A stretch of 32,217 bases of DNA, taken from the NCBI GenBank assembly GCA_947474705.1, contig CANJJS010000056.1, positions 1-32,217 of the forward strand, in the 5' to 3' direction. Made by a program: the position numbers and the translations under genes. This DNA comes from Acetobacteraceae bacterium. Lineage in GTDB: Bacteria; Pseudomonadota; Alphaproteobacteria; Acetobacterales; Acetobacteraceae. The notes below the pieces were generated by a model that did no database searches, was not told where the DNA came from, and saw only the letters and a program-made list of their open reading frames with translations. Shown here in pieces: positions 8,298 through 18,763 of the stretch (the first letter of the stretch is position 1; each line of letters opens with the position of its first letter).

Positions 8298-9402
8298 CCT
8301 CGACGCCACCGACGGCGCGGCCCGCGCGGGAACGCTGCGGACCGCGCATGGCGAGGTGGAAACCCCGATCTTCATGCCCGTCGGCACCGCCGGCACGGTG
8401 AAAGCCATGACCGCCGACGCGGTCCGCTCCACTGGCGCCTCGATCGTCCTTGGCAATACCTACCATTTGATGCTCCGCCCCACCGCCGAGCGCATCGCGG
8501 CCCTGGGCGGCCTGCACCGATTCATGGACTGGCCCGACCCGATCCTGACGGATTCTGGCGGTTTTCAGGTCATGTCGCTGTCGAAACTGCGTAAGATCGA
8601 CGCGGATGGCGTGACGTTTCAATCCCACATCGACGGCTCCCGGCATCGCCTGACCCCCGCCCGCTCGATCGAAATTCAATTTCTTCTCGATTCCACCATC
8701 ACCATGGTGCTGGACGAATGCACACCCTTTCCCGCGACGCCGGAGGAAGCCCGCCGCTCCATGGAAATGTCGATGAAATGGGCGGCGTTGTCGCGCGACG
8801 CCTTCGTCGATCGTCCGGGCTACGGCCTGTTCGGTATCGTCCAGGGCGGCGTCTATCCCGATCTGCGCGCGGAGTCCGCGGCCGCGCTACGACGAATTGG
8901 GTTCGAGGGCTATGCGATCGGCGGCCTCGCCGTCGGCGAAGGTCAGGCCGCCATGTTCGACGTCCTGGACGTCACCGTCCCGCACCTCCCGGCGGACCGC
9001 CCTCGCTATTTGATGGGCGTCGGCACGCCCGACGATATCATCGGCGCCGTCCGCCGCGGCGTGGACATGTTCGACTGCGTCATGCCGACACGCGCCGGCC
9101 GCACCGCCCGCGCTTTTACCTCGCGCGGCATTTTCAACCTTCGCAACGCCCGCTTCGCCGATGACGCCGCGCCGCTCGATCCGGATTGCGCCTGTCCCGG
9201 CTGCGCGAAACATTCGCGCGCCTATCTGCATCATCTCTTCAAGGCCGAGGAAATGTTGGGTCCGATGCTGCTGACCTGGCACAATCTGACCTACTATCTG
9301 AACCTGACCCGCGGCCTCCGCCGCGCCATCCAGCAGCGGCGCTTCGACGCCCATGTCAGCGAAATCCGTGCCTTATGGACAACCGAGGAGACCGGCGCAT
9401 GA
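8275..9402 (+). CDS. tgt: tRNA-guanine transglycosylase
   Basis: Tgt exchanges guanine-34 of GUN-anticodon tRNAs for the queuosine precursor preQ1. The 375-residue protein carries the substrate loop [10 protein letters not shown] (about residues 92-101), GIVQGG with the following [11 protein letters not shown], the nucleophilic aspartate in [11 protein letters not shown], and the structural zinc site CACPGC followed by a histidine in YLHHLF. It overlaps queA by 23 bases at its start and queF by four bases at its end, so the three proteins are probably made in a coupled way. Confidence 0.96.
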   Translation: MTQTFGFDLDATDGAARAGTLRTAHGEVETPIFMPVGTAGTVKAMTADAVRSTGASIVLGNTYHLMLRPTAERIAALGGLHRFMDWPDPILTDSGGFQVMSLSKLRKIDADGVTFQSHIDGSRHRLTPARSIEIQFLLDSTITMVLDECTPFPATPEEARRSMEMSMKWAALSRDAFVDRPGYGLFGIVQGGVYPDLRAESAAALRRIGFEGYAIGGLAVGEGQAAMFDVLDVTVPHLPADRPRYLMGVGTPDDIIGAVRRGVDMFDCVMPTRAGRTARAFTSRGIFNLRNARFADDAAPLDPDCACPGCAKHSRAYLHHLFKAEEMLGPMLLTWHNLTYYLNLTRGLRRAIQQRRFDAHVSEIRALWTTEETGA

Positions 9403-9857
9403 GCGATTATTCGAGTCTCACCCAGCTCGGCCAGAAAACCGTCTGGCCCGCAGCGCCGGAGGATGCGATCCTCGAACGCGTCCCCGCCCCCGCGCCCGGC
9501 AAAAATTATCTCATTCGCTTCACATGTCCCGAGTTCACCTCGCTGTGCCCGATGACCGGACAGCCCGACTTCGCCCATCTGGTCGTGGACTACATCCCTG
9601 GCGACTGGATCGTGGAGAGCAAATCGCTGAAACTCTTCTTCGCCTCATTCCGCAACCACGGCGCCTTTCACGAGGCCTGCACCATGACCATCGCCGACCG
9701 CCTGATCGCGATCCTGGATCCCGTCTGGCTTCGCATCGGCGCATACTGGTATCCGCGCGGCGGCATGCCGATCGACGTGTTCTGGCAGACCGGCGCGCCG
9801 CCGGATGGCGTCTGGATCCCCGCGCAGGATGTGCCGGGCTACCGGGGCCGCGGCTGA
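9399..9857 (+). CDS. queF: NADPH-dependent preQ0 reductase
   Basis: QueF reduces the nitrile of 7-cyano-7-deazaguanine to the amine preQ1, the base that Tgt inserts. At 152 residues it is the short, single-domain type. The catalytic cysteine lies in [14 protein letters not shown], and the QueF motif [20 protein letters not shown] follows. The ATG overlaps the tgt stop (ATGA); the frame is open further upstream inside tgt but has no homology there. It converges on cheZ with seven bases between stops. The upstream preQ0 genes queC, queD and queE are not in the window. Confidence 0.95.
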   Translation: MSDYSSLTQLGQKTVWPAAPEDAILERVPAPAPGKNYLIRFTCPEFTSLCPMTGQPDFAHLVVDYIPGDWIVESKSLKLFFASFRNHGAFHEACTMTIADRLIAILDPVWLRIGAYWYPRGGMPIDVFWQTGAPPDGVWIPAQDVPGYRGRG

Positions 9858-9864
9858 ACCACCT

Positions 9865-10437
9865 CTACCCAAACATCCGATCCACATCGTCCTGGCCCAG
9901 ATCGGGATTCCCCACCGGAATTTCCACCGCCGGCGGCTCCATGCCCGCGGGCATCAGGTCCGTCAGCATGTTCTCCACCTGCTGCAAATGCTGAATCGCC
10001 CGCCGGACCCGTTGCCCCGTCACGTCCTGGAACGTGCAGGCCTCGAAAATCGCGTTCAACCGTTCCGCGACCGCCTCCAGCGAGTCCACGTCGCGCCCGC
10101 CATCGCGCAGCCAGTCGCCGATCGCCTCCGCCGCCTCCATGATCTGGTTCGCCGCCGCTTCGGTGGCCTGCACCACCGCCTCCAGCTCCAACCCCGTGTT
10201 GCGGGTCGCGGCCGAGGGCATGGCGACCACCGTCGCGATCTGTTCGTGAATCTTTCCCAGTTGGCTGGACAGATTCGCCTCGCTGTAATCGACAAGCTGC
10301 ACCGTCGCGCTGATCTCGGCGCTGAGTTCGGCGATGCGGCGATCGGTGAAGCGGCGGAGATCGTCGAACAGCGGGCCGATCTCGGCCTTGATCCCGTCGC
10401 GGATGTGCTGTCCCAGCATGTCTTGCGTGATGGTCAC
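9865..10437 (-). CDS. cheZ: CheZ-like chemotaxis protein phosphatase
   Basis: CheZ dephosphorylates the response regulator CheY. The signature EACTFQDVTGQRVRR (about residues 132-146) contains the catalytic pair D138 and Q142 with the four-residue spacing of E. coli CheZ D143/Q147. Most of residues 20-130 is predicted long helix, as in the CheZ four-helix bundle. The C-terminus GQDDVDRMFG resembles the CheY-docking tail. I chose the GTG at 10437 because GAGGG lies nine bases upstream; an in-frame TTG at 10470 would add 11 residues without a ribosome site. No cheA, cheY, mcp or flagellar gene is nearby, so it is an orphan here. It could instead serve another receiver-domain protein. Confidence 0.8.
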   Translation of the reverse strand: MTITQDMLGQHIRDGIKAEIGPLFDDLRRFTDRRIAELSAEISATVQLVDYSEANLSSQLGKIHEQIATVVAMPSAATRNTGLELEAVVQATEAAANQIMEAAEAIGDWLRDGGRDVDSLEAVAERLNAIFEACTFQDVTGQRVRRAIQHLQQVENMLTDLMPAGMEPPAVEIPVGNPDLGQDDVDRMFG

Positions 10438-10557
10438 GAAACGGGGCCCTCGCGGTCTGTGCCGGACCAATAAACACGGGATGCGTTAACGATGGGTAAA
10501 CGCGCCCGAAAAACCGGCCCGGTTGATTTGCCGCGCCGGACGGGGAATGCTGCGGTC

Positions 10558-11397
10558 ATGGGAATCCTGACAGGTCACGCCAAGGTCGCCGGTATCATCG
10601 GGTGGCCAGTGGCACATTCGCGCTCGCCAAGGCTGCACGGCTTCTGGCTGGAAAAACACGGCATCGACGGGGCCTATATTCCCCTGCCCATCGAGCCCGC
10701 CCGCTTCGCCGACACGGTGAAAGGCCTGATGCACGCAGGGTTCCGTGGCGCCAACGTCACCATTCCGCACAAGCTGGCGGCCTTCGAGGTCTGCGACAGC
10801 GTCGACGAGATCGCCCATAAAGCCGGGGCGGTGAACACCATGATTTTCAAGGATGGCCAGATCTCCGGCACCAACACCGACGGCTGGGGCTTCATGGCCA
10901 ACCTCCGCGGACACGGCGTCGATCCCAAAGCCGGTCCCGCCCTCCTCCTCGGCGCCGGCGGAGGCGCCCGCGCCATCGCCGCCGCGCTGATGGCCGAAGG
11001 CATCCCGGTCACCATTACCAACCGCACCCCCGCCCGCGCCGAACAATTCGTCCGCGACCTCCCCGGCCCAAAAATCGTCCCCTGGGACCACCGTTCCGCC
11101 GCCGCCGCCGATCACGCCCTCATCGTCAACACCACTGCCCTGGGCATGGAAGGCAAAGACCCCCTGACCCTCGACCTGTCCGGCGCCAGGCCCGGTACGG
11201 CGGTTTCCGACATCGTCTACGTCCCCCTCGAAACGCCCCTTCTGCTCGACGCCAAAGCGCGCGGCCTCAAACCCGTCGAGGGTCTGGGCATGCTGCTCTA
11301 TCAAGGCATCCCCGGCTTCCACGCCTGGTTCGGCGTCGAACCCAAAGTCGACGACGACCTCCGCCGCTTCGTCGCGGCCGACCTGCTGCCAAAGTGA
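10558..11397 (+). CDS. aroE: Shikimate dehydrogenase (NADP+)
   Basis: AroE reduces 3-dehydroshikimate to shikimate in aromatic amino acid synthesis. The 279-residue protein shows SRSP (21-24) for shikimate binding, the catalytic lysine in NVTIPHK (K72), the partner aspartate in GTNTDGWGF (D108), the NADP loop GAGGGAR (132-138), TNRT for the phosphate of NADP, and the C-terminal glutamine in MLLYQG. The ATG at 10558 was chosen because homology begins there (HAKVAGIIGWPVAHSRSP) and GGGGA lies upstream; the frame is open to 10492. coaE follows after ten bases. Confidence 0.95.
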   Translation: MGILTGHAKVAGIIGWPVAHSRSPRLHGFWLEKHGIDGAYIPLPIEPARFADTVKGLMHAGFRGANVTIPHKLAAFEVCDSVDEIAHKAGAVNTMIFKDGQISGTNTDGWGFMANLRGHGVDPKAGPALLLGAGGGARAIAAALMAEGIPVTITNRTPARAEQFVRDLPGPKIVPWDHRSAAAADHALIVNTTALGMEGKDPLTLDLSGARPGTAVSDIVYVPLETPLLLDAKARGLKPVEGLGMLLYQGIPGFHAWFGVEPKVDDDLRRFVAADLLPK

Positions 11398-11407
11398 GCC
11401 AACCCAC

Positions 11408-11995
11408 ATGAAAGTCATCGGCCTGACCGGCGGTATCGGCATGGGCAAATCCACCGCCGCCCGCGCCTTCACCCGCGCCCGCATCCCCGTCTTCGACGCC
11501 GACGCAGCCGTCCACAAAGTCCAGTCCAAAGGCGGCCGCGCGGTGAAACCCATCGAGGCCGCTTTCCCCGGCACGATCGCGGACGGCGCCGTCGATCGCA
11601 ACGCGCTCCGCGCCGCCGTCATCGGCAAACCCGAGGCGATCAAAGTCCTGGAACGCATCCTCCACCCCATGGTCTGGGAAGAAGAAGCCCTGTTCCTGGC
11701 CGCCGCCCGCCGCGCCCAAAAACGCGTGGCCGTGCTGGACATCCCGCTGTTCTTCGAAACCAGCCGAGAGCGCAAAGTCCACAAAATCGTCGTCGTCTCC
11801 GCGCCGAAATCCGTGCAAATCCACCGCGTGCGCCAACGCCGCCGCATGAGCGAATCCGACATCAAGGCCATCATCGCCCGCCAAATGCCGGACGTGGAAA
11901 AACGCAAACGCGCCGACGTCGTCATCCGCACCGGCCTGTCGCGCCATCTGACCACCAAACAAATGCGCCGCCTGATCCTGGAATTGCTCGCATGA
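11408..11995 (+). CDS. coaE: Dephospho-CoA kinase
   Basis: CoaE phosphorylates the 3'-hydroxyl of dephospho-CoA, the last step in coenzyme A synthesis. The 195-residue protein has the P-loop GGIGMGKST (8-16), the FDADAAVH acceptor motif, HPMVW in the CoA domain and VLDIPLFFE, all usual for the family. It sits between aroE and dnaQ and overlaps dnaQ by four bases (ATGA), an arrangement common in alphaproteobacteria, which supports a single transcript. Confidence 0.96.
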   Translation: MKVIGLTGGIGMGKSTAARAFTRARIPVFDADAAVHKVQSKGGRAVKPIEAAFPGTIADGAVDRNALRAAVIGKPEAIKVLERILHPMVWEEEALFLAAARRAQKRVAVLDIPLFFETSRERKVHKIVVVSAPKSVQIHRVRQRRRMSESDIKAIIARQMPDVEKRKRADVVIRTGLSRHLTTKQMRRLILELLA

Positions 11996-12666
11996 CCCGC
12001 GCGGTCCTGTTCGACACGGAAACCACCGGCCTCGATCCCGCCACCGGCGATCGCGTCATCGAAGTCGCGGCCCTGGAATTGATCAACGATCTGCCCACGG
12101 GCGAGTTCTTCCACACCCTTATCGACCCCGAACGCGACGTCCCCGAGGAAGCTGCCCGCATCCACGGATTTCGACGTTCCGACCTCGAAGGCAAACCGAA
12201 ATTCCTCGAAATTGCCCCTGGACTGGTCGAATTCCTTGGCGACTCACGGCTGATCGCCCATAATGCGCCCTTCGATTTTCGCTTTCTCGACGCCGAATTC
12301 ACCCGCGCCGGCCTGCCGAAACTCGATCCCGCCCGCATGGTGGACACGCTCGTCCTGGCCAAAACCCGCTTCCCCGGCATGCCCAACAGCCTCGACGCGC
12401 TGTGCCGCCGCTTCGCCATCGACCTGTCCCAGCGCACCACCCATAACGCCTTGCTGGACTGCAAACTCCTCGCCGAGGTCTACGTCGAACTCACCGGCGG
12501 CCGTCAGCGCGGCCTGGGCCTCGCCACCGAAGCCTCCACCGCCCCCGTCGCCGTCTACACCCGCTCCGGTCCTCGCACGGGACGCATGGTCGCCCCCTCC
12601 GAAACCGCGCTCGCCGCCCATGCCGCCATGGTGGCCCGCCTGAAAGACCCGGTCTGGCTGGCCTGA
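11992..12666 (+). CDS. dnaQ: DNA polymerase III epsilon subunit (3'-5' proofreading exonuclease)
   Basis: The 224-residue protein is a DEDDh exonuclease. Exo I is FDTETTG (D8, E10), Exo II NAPFDFRFLD (D95) and Exo III THNALLDCKLL (H151, D156). The C-terminal extension after about residue 170 is alanine/proline-rich and would reach the polymerase alpha subunit. It is the last gene of aroE-coaE-dnaQ, starting inside the coaE stop. A 6-bp hairpin overlaps its stop codon. Confidence 0.94.
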   Translation: MTRAVLFDTETTGLDPATGDRVIEVAALELINDLPTGEFFHTLIDPERDVPEEAARIHGFRRSDLEGKPKFLEIAPGLVEFLGDSRLIAHNAPFDFRFLDAEFTRAGLPKLDPARMVDTLVLAKTRFPGMPNSLDALCRRFAIDLSQRTTHNALLDCKLLAEVYVELTGGRQRGLGLATEASTAPVAVYTRSGPRTGRMVAPSETALAAHAAMVARLKDPVWLA

Positions 12667-12679
12667 GTTCGGACAGGCC
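12660..12679 (+). terminator. Weak hairpin at the dnaQ stop
   Basis: GGCCTG and CAGGCC form a perfect 6-bp stem with an 8-base loop across the dnaQ stop codon. Only GTTAA follows instead of a real T-run, so intrinsic termination is doubtful. Confidence 0.25.
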
Positions 12680-12741
12680 GTTAACGCGGCCCAGAGGCCT
12701 CCCCAACACGTGTCTTTGACATATTGTCACGCACGCGATTG

Positions 12742-12770
12742 TTGACCATCGGGCCGGGGGAACCTATCTG
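12742..12770 (+). promoter_or_regulatory. Candidate sigma-70 promoter for secA
   Basis: TTGACC (12742-12747) and TATCTG (12765-12770) are separated by 17 bases, 42 bases before the preferred secA start. A second TTGACA lies at 12716-12721 but has no good -10 partner. The assignment rests only on consensus fit and position. Confidence 0.4.
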
Positions 12771-12812
12771 GTCACGACTCACTCGGGCGCTGGGTAGCCC
12801 ATGAAGGGATCC

Positions 12813-15548
<2,736 letters not shown>

Positions 15549-15609
15549 CGCGGACTGGCCGACACACCTTGAAACAAGGCGCCGGTGCCGCTCTCCGCGG
15601 CCTCTCGCG

Positions 15610-16857
15610 TTACCTCGGATCGGTGATCCGTCCCGTAAGGGCGGAGGCAGCGGCGGTGGCGGGGGAGGCCAGCCAGATAAAGCTGTCAGCGTTGCCAAGC
15701 CGTCCCTTAAAGTTTCGATTGGCGGTGGACAGGACATTTTCGCCTTTGTCCGGAACGGCGAAATGGCATCCGCCCGCGCAGCCAGAGCAGCCGGGCGTTG
15801 CGATGACCGCGCCAGCTTCGACCAGATCGGCGAGGACACCGGATTTCATCGCCGCGACCATGGTGTCGCGGGAGGAGGGGGTGACGATCAGGCGGACTCC
15901 GGGTGCGATGCGTTTACCACGCAGGATCCGCGCGGCCTCGGCGAGGTCGGATTCCCGGGCGGCGTTGCAGGTGCCGATGACGACCTGGTGGATGGGCGTA
16001 CCGAGCACCTGCTCAATGGGCACGACCTGATCGACTTTATGCGGCATGGCGATGCGCGGGGTGAGGGCGGCGGCGTCGATATGGACGACGCGGGCGAAAA
16101 TGGCATCGTGGTCGGAGCGGACAGAGGGGCAGGGACGGGCGAGGCGGGGCGCCAGCCACGCCTCCGTCACCGCATCGGTGCCGATCAACCCGGCCTTGGC
16201 GCCCATTTCAATCGCGAGGTTGGTCAGCGTGAAGCGCCCATCCATGGACATGCGCTCGATTGTATCGCCCGCGAACTCGATGGCCATGTAATTGGCGCCG
16301 TCGGTCCCGATCTCTCCGGCGATGGCCAGTGCCAGATCCTTCGGCCCCACACCGCGCGGCAATTCACCCTCGCAGCGCACCAGGATGGTTTCGGGCACCA
16401 GCAGCCAGAGTTTGCCGGTGGCGATGGCGGCGGCCATGTCGGTGGAGCCCACCCCGGTCGCGAAGGCGACCAGCGCGCCGCCGGTGCAGGTATGCGAGTC
16501 GGAACCGATGACGAGGTCGCCCGGCGCGATATGTCCGCGCTCCGGAAGCACGACATGGCTGATTCCGTCCCCCATTTCATAGAGGCGGCATCCTTGCTCG
16601 GTGGCGAAACGCCGCAGGCGCGTATGCGCGGCGGCCGAGACGGCGTTCGGACTGGGATGATGATCAAGGAACAGAATATATTTGTCCGGGTCCCAGATCC
16701 GGTCCGTGCCCATGCTCGACAGCAATTCCATCGCCAACGGCCGGTTGCCGTCGTGCGAGTAGGTCAGATCGAGATCGGCCACCACGATGTCGCCGGCAAC
16801 AGCGTCGTGGCCGCTTTTCGCGGACAGTATTTTTTCGGAAATGGTTTTACCTGGCAT
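15610..16857 (-). CDS. Aconitase-family hydro-lyase large subunit (LeuC/homoaconitase/DmdA-like)
   Basis: The 415-residue protein is a [4Fe-4S] dehydratase large subunit of the short LeuC/HacA type. It has LDHHPSPNA, GSDSHTCTGGALVAFATGVGSTDMA (first cluster-side region), and the cluster cysteines in GTCNAARESD and TPGCSGCAGG near residues 300 and 360. Such proteins need a small swivelling subunit (LeuD-like) to isomerise or hydrate hydroxy-diacids; none is encoded in this window. The ATG at 16857 has AGGAG six bases upstream. Its divergent neighbour is a methylisocitrate/2,3-dimethylmalate-lyase-like enzyme, a pairing known from nicotinate fermentation (2,3-dimethylmalate dehydratase and lyase). 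The substrate is therefore uncertain: isopropylmalate, homocitrate, methylcitrate or dimethylmalate remain open. Confidence 0.85.
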   Translation of the reverse strand: MPGKTISEKILSAKSGHDAVAGDIVVADLDLTYSHDGNRPLAMELLSSMGTDRIWDPDKYILFLDHHPSPNAVSAAAHTRLRRFATEQGCRLYEMGDGISHVVLPERGHIAPGDLVIGSDSHTCTGGALVAFATGVGSTDMAAAIATGKLWLLVPETILVRCEGELPRGVGPKDLALAIAGEIGTDGANYMAIEFAGDTIERMSMDGRFTLTNLAIEMGAKAGLIGTDAVTEAWLAPRLARPCPSVRSDHDAIFARVVHIDAAALTPRIAMPHKVDQVVPIEQVLGTPIHQVVIGTCNAARESDLAEAARILRGKRIAPGVRLIVTPSSRDTMVAAMKSGVLADLVEAGAVIATPGCSGCAGGCHFAVPDKGENVLSTANRNFKGRLGNADSFIWLASPATAAASALTGRITDPR

Positions 16858-16890
16858 GGAGGGCTCCTGGACCGCGCGGGAAGGTTAGAC

Positions 16891-16904
16891 TTACCATGCG
16901 GTAA
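16891..16904. promoter_or_regulatory. Palindrome between divergent dehydratase and lyase genes (candidate operator)
   Basis: TTACC, the spacer ATGC and GGTAA form a perfect inverted repeat with 5-bp arms in the 64-base space between the two divergent start codons. Its position would allow one regulator to control both genes. No regulator gene is adjacent, and the regulator family is not identifiable. Confidence 0.4.
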
Positions 16905-16921
16905 ACCCAAGGGGATGGACG

Positions 16922-17842
16922 ATGCGTAAAACTACGTTGTACCGGCAATTGATCGACTCCGAGGAAATTCTGGTGCAACCCGGATGTTACGACGGGTTCA
17001 GCGCGCGTTTGTTGCAACAAATGGGCTTCAAATCCGGTTCGATTTCCGGCGCGGGTTTGTCCGAGTCAACGCTGGGGTGGGCCGATGTGGGCATTCTCAG
17101 CTACGAGGAAAATGTCTCTCGTTCTCGTAATATCGCGGCCTGCGTGGATATTCCGCTCAGCGCCGACGCCGACACGGGCTACGGCAACGCGATCAACGTG
17201 TTCTTCACGACGCGCGGGTTCGAGGCCGCGGGCGTCGATGGCATCATGCTGGAAGACCAAGTGTCGCCCAAACGCTGCGGCCATATGGAAGGCAAGGAAG
17301 TCATTTCGGCCGAGGAAGGCGCCGAGAAAATCCGCGCCGCGGTGGAAGCACGCCGCGACCCGGATTTCATCATCAAGGCGCGGACCGACTCAATCGCGAC
17401 CCACGGGGTGAAAGAAGCGATCAAACGCCTGAACCTGTATGCGGAGGCAGGCGCCGATCTGTTGTTCGCCGACGCCTTGCTGGCGCGCGACGATATCGCC
17501 CTGGTCGCGAAGGAAGTCCCGAAGCCGCTGTCGGTGAACATGGGCTTCGGCATCCGGGCACGGCCAACAACGCCACTGATCAGTGCGCGCGAATTGCAAG
17601 ATCTGGGCGTCGCGGTCGCATCCTACCCACGGCTGGTAACCAGCGCCGCGATCATGGGGATGCGAACCGCTTTGGGGGTTCTGAAGCAATCGGTCGAGGA
17701 AGGACGCGTGATCGAACGGCCCGACCTGGCGGTCTCGTTCGCGGAAATCAACGATCTGATGGGGCTGGGCACGATCCGGGAGATGGAGCGGCGGTTTCTC
17801 ACGGAGACACAGTTACAGGCGAAGTATGGGGAGAAGACCTGA
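16922..17842 (+). CDS. Isocitrate lyase/PEP mutase family C-C lyase (methylisocitrate or 2,3-dimethylmalate lyase-like)
   Basis: The 306-residue TIM-barrel enzyme has the metal-binding ADADTGYG (81-88) and the catalytic loop EDQVSPKRCGH (111-121), with the cysteine C119 expected of retro-Claisen C-C lyases such as PrpB and 2,3-dimethylmalate lyase. PEP mutases and oxaloacetate decarboxylases lack this KRCGH motif, so lyase activity on a 2-hydroxy-3-carboxy acid is likely, giving pyruvate (or glyoxylate) and an acid. RARPTTPLIS and the C-terminal helices fit the family. AAGGGGA stands six bases before the ATG. It is divergent from the aconitase-family gene and probably acts in the same pathway. 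The precise substrate cannot be told. Confidence 0.82.
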   Translation: MRKTTLYRQLIDSEEILVQPGCYDGFSARLLQQMGFKSGSISGAGLSESTLGWADVGILSYEENVSRSRNIAACVDIPLSADADTGYGNAINVFFTTRGFEAAGVDGIMLEDQVSPKRCGHMEGKEVISAEEGAEKIRAAVEARRDPDFIIKARTDSIATHGVKEAIKRLNLYAEAGADLLFADALLARDDIALVAKEVPKPLSVNMGFGIRARPTTPLISARELQDLGVAVASYPRLVTSAAIMGMRTALGVLKQSVEEGRVIERPDLAVSFAEINDLMGLGTIREMERRFLTETQLQAKYGEKT

Positions 17843-17906
17843 CCTCTCCTCGTTGGTGGCACGGCACCCCTTCTTGTCGTGACCCGGCTCGATTGAGCCA
17901 CCGGGC

Positions 17907-17960
17907 GCGGCTCGGCGCCTGTTCCAGGGGCGGACGAGCCGCATCACCCGAACAGGCGCC
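17907..17960. terminator. Overlapping inverted repeats between convergent genes (possible bidirectional terminator)
   Basis: In the 126-base convergent spacer, GGCGCCTGTTC (17914-17924) is the exact reverse complement of 17950-17960, and GCGGCTCG (17907-17914) is the exact reverse complement of 17935-17942. The two stems interleave, so only one can form as a simple hairpin at a time. No T-run follows on either strand. Confidence 0.4.
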
Positions 17961-17968
17961 TGGGCGTC

Positions 17969-18763
17969 TCAAACGCCCTTGAACACCGGCGCCCGTTTTT
18001 CGACGAACGCCCGCGCCGCTTCCGCGTGATCCGCGGACTCCCTCGTCCGCAGCATGCCGTAGGCTTCGGAGTCCAGGGACTTCGACAGGTTCCCTTCCTC
18101 GGCCACATTGAGGTTCCGCTTGATGTAGCGGTAAGCCATCCGCGGCCCGCTGGCGAAACGTTTCGCCAGCGCCATCGTCTCCGCGCGCAGCTCCGCGTCC
18201 GCCACGACCCGGTTGACCATCCCGAGAGACAGTAGCTGGGCGGAACCCAGCAGATCGGCCGTGAGATAAAGCTCCCGCGCCTTCGACGGGCCGACCAGTT
18301 GCGTCAGAAAGTATGTGCCGCCGTAATCTCCGGAAAGGCCGACTTTCGCGAATGCCGTGGTCATCCGCGCCGACTCCGCCGCGATCCGCATGTCGCAGGC
18401 CAAGGCCAGCGACAGACCCGCGCCCGCCGCGACGCCATTCAGCATGGCGATCGTCGGAATCGGCATGTCGTGCAGGATGCGCGAGGCCTCCATGCTGGCA
18501 CGCAACTGGTCAGAACGTTGCTCCGGCGTCTGTGTGGATTTGCCGGCGACTTCCGCCTGCACCTTCACGTCGCCGCCGGAACAAAACGCCTTGCCCGCGC
18601 CGGTCAGCACGACGCAGCCGACGGCGGGGTTATCGGTAAAGGACTCGAGGTGAGTTTTTAGACCCGTCAGCATGGTCCGGGTCAGCGCGTTCAACCGCTC
18701 CGGACGGTTCAGTGTCAGGACAGCGACGCCATCCGCGATTTCGACCAGAAATTCCTCGCTCAT
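17969..18763 (-). CDS. Crotonase-fold enoyl-CoA hydratase/isomerase
   Basis: The 264-residue protein has the crotonase fold: LNRPERLNALT, the oxyanion-hole blocks GKAFCSGGDVK and NGVAAGAGLSLALACDMR, and the C-terminal helices. By alignment to mitochondrial crotonase, the position of one catalytic glutamate (E144) is not acidic here, the second (E164) appears to be kept in ARELYLTADLL, and an aspartate stands in GLSGDYGGT, where PaaG-type ring-epoxide and enoyl-CoA isomerases have theirs. I infer an isomerase-like chemistry rather than simple hydration. The start overlaps the stop of the ThDP enzyme gene by four bases (ATGA), so the two are coupled and likely act on related substrates. Confidence 0.87.
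   Translation of the reverse strand: MSEEFLVEIADGVAVLTLNRPERLNALTRTMLTGLKTHLESFTDNPAVGCVVLTGAGKAFCSGGDVKVQAEVAGKSTQTPEQRSDQLRASMEASRILHDMPIPTIAMLNGVAAGAGLSLALACDMRIAAESARMTTAFAKVGLSGDYGGTYFLTQLVGPSKARELYLTADLLGSAQLLSLGMVNRVVADAELRAETMALAKRFASGPRMAYRYIKRNLNVAEEGNLSKSLDSEAYGMLRTRESADHAEAARAFVEKRAPVFKGV

Noticed and set aside
10486-12165. A 559-codon minus-strand open frame over aroE and coaE
   Set aside because: The plus-strand genes are certain by motif, and the frame is glycine-rich without homology.
15567-15579. CCTTG-AAA-CAAGG hairpin after secA as a terminator
   Set aside because: The stem is only 5 bp and no T-run follows, so I could not support it.
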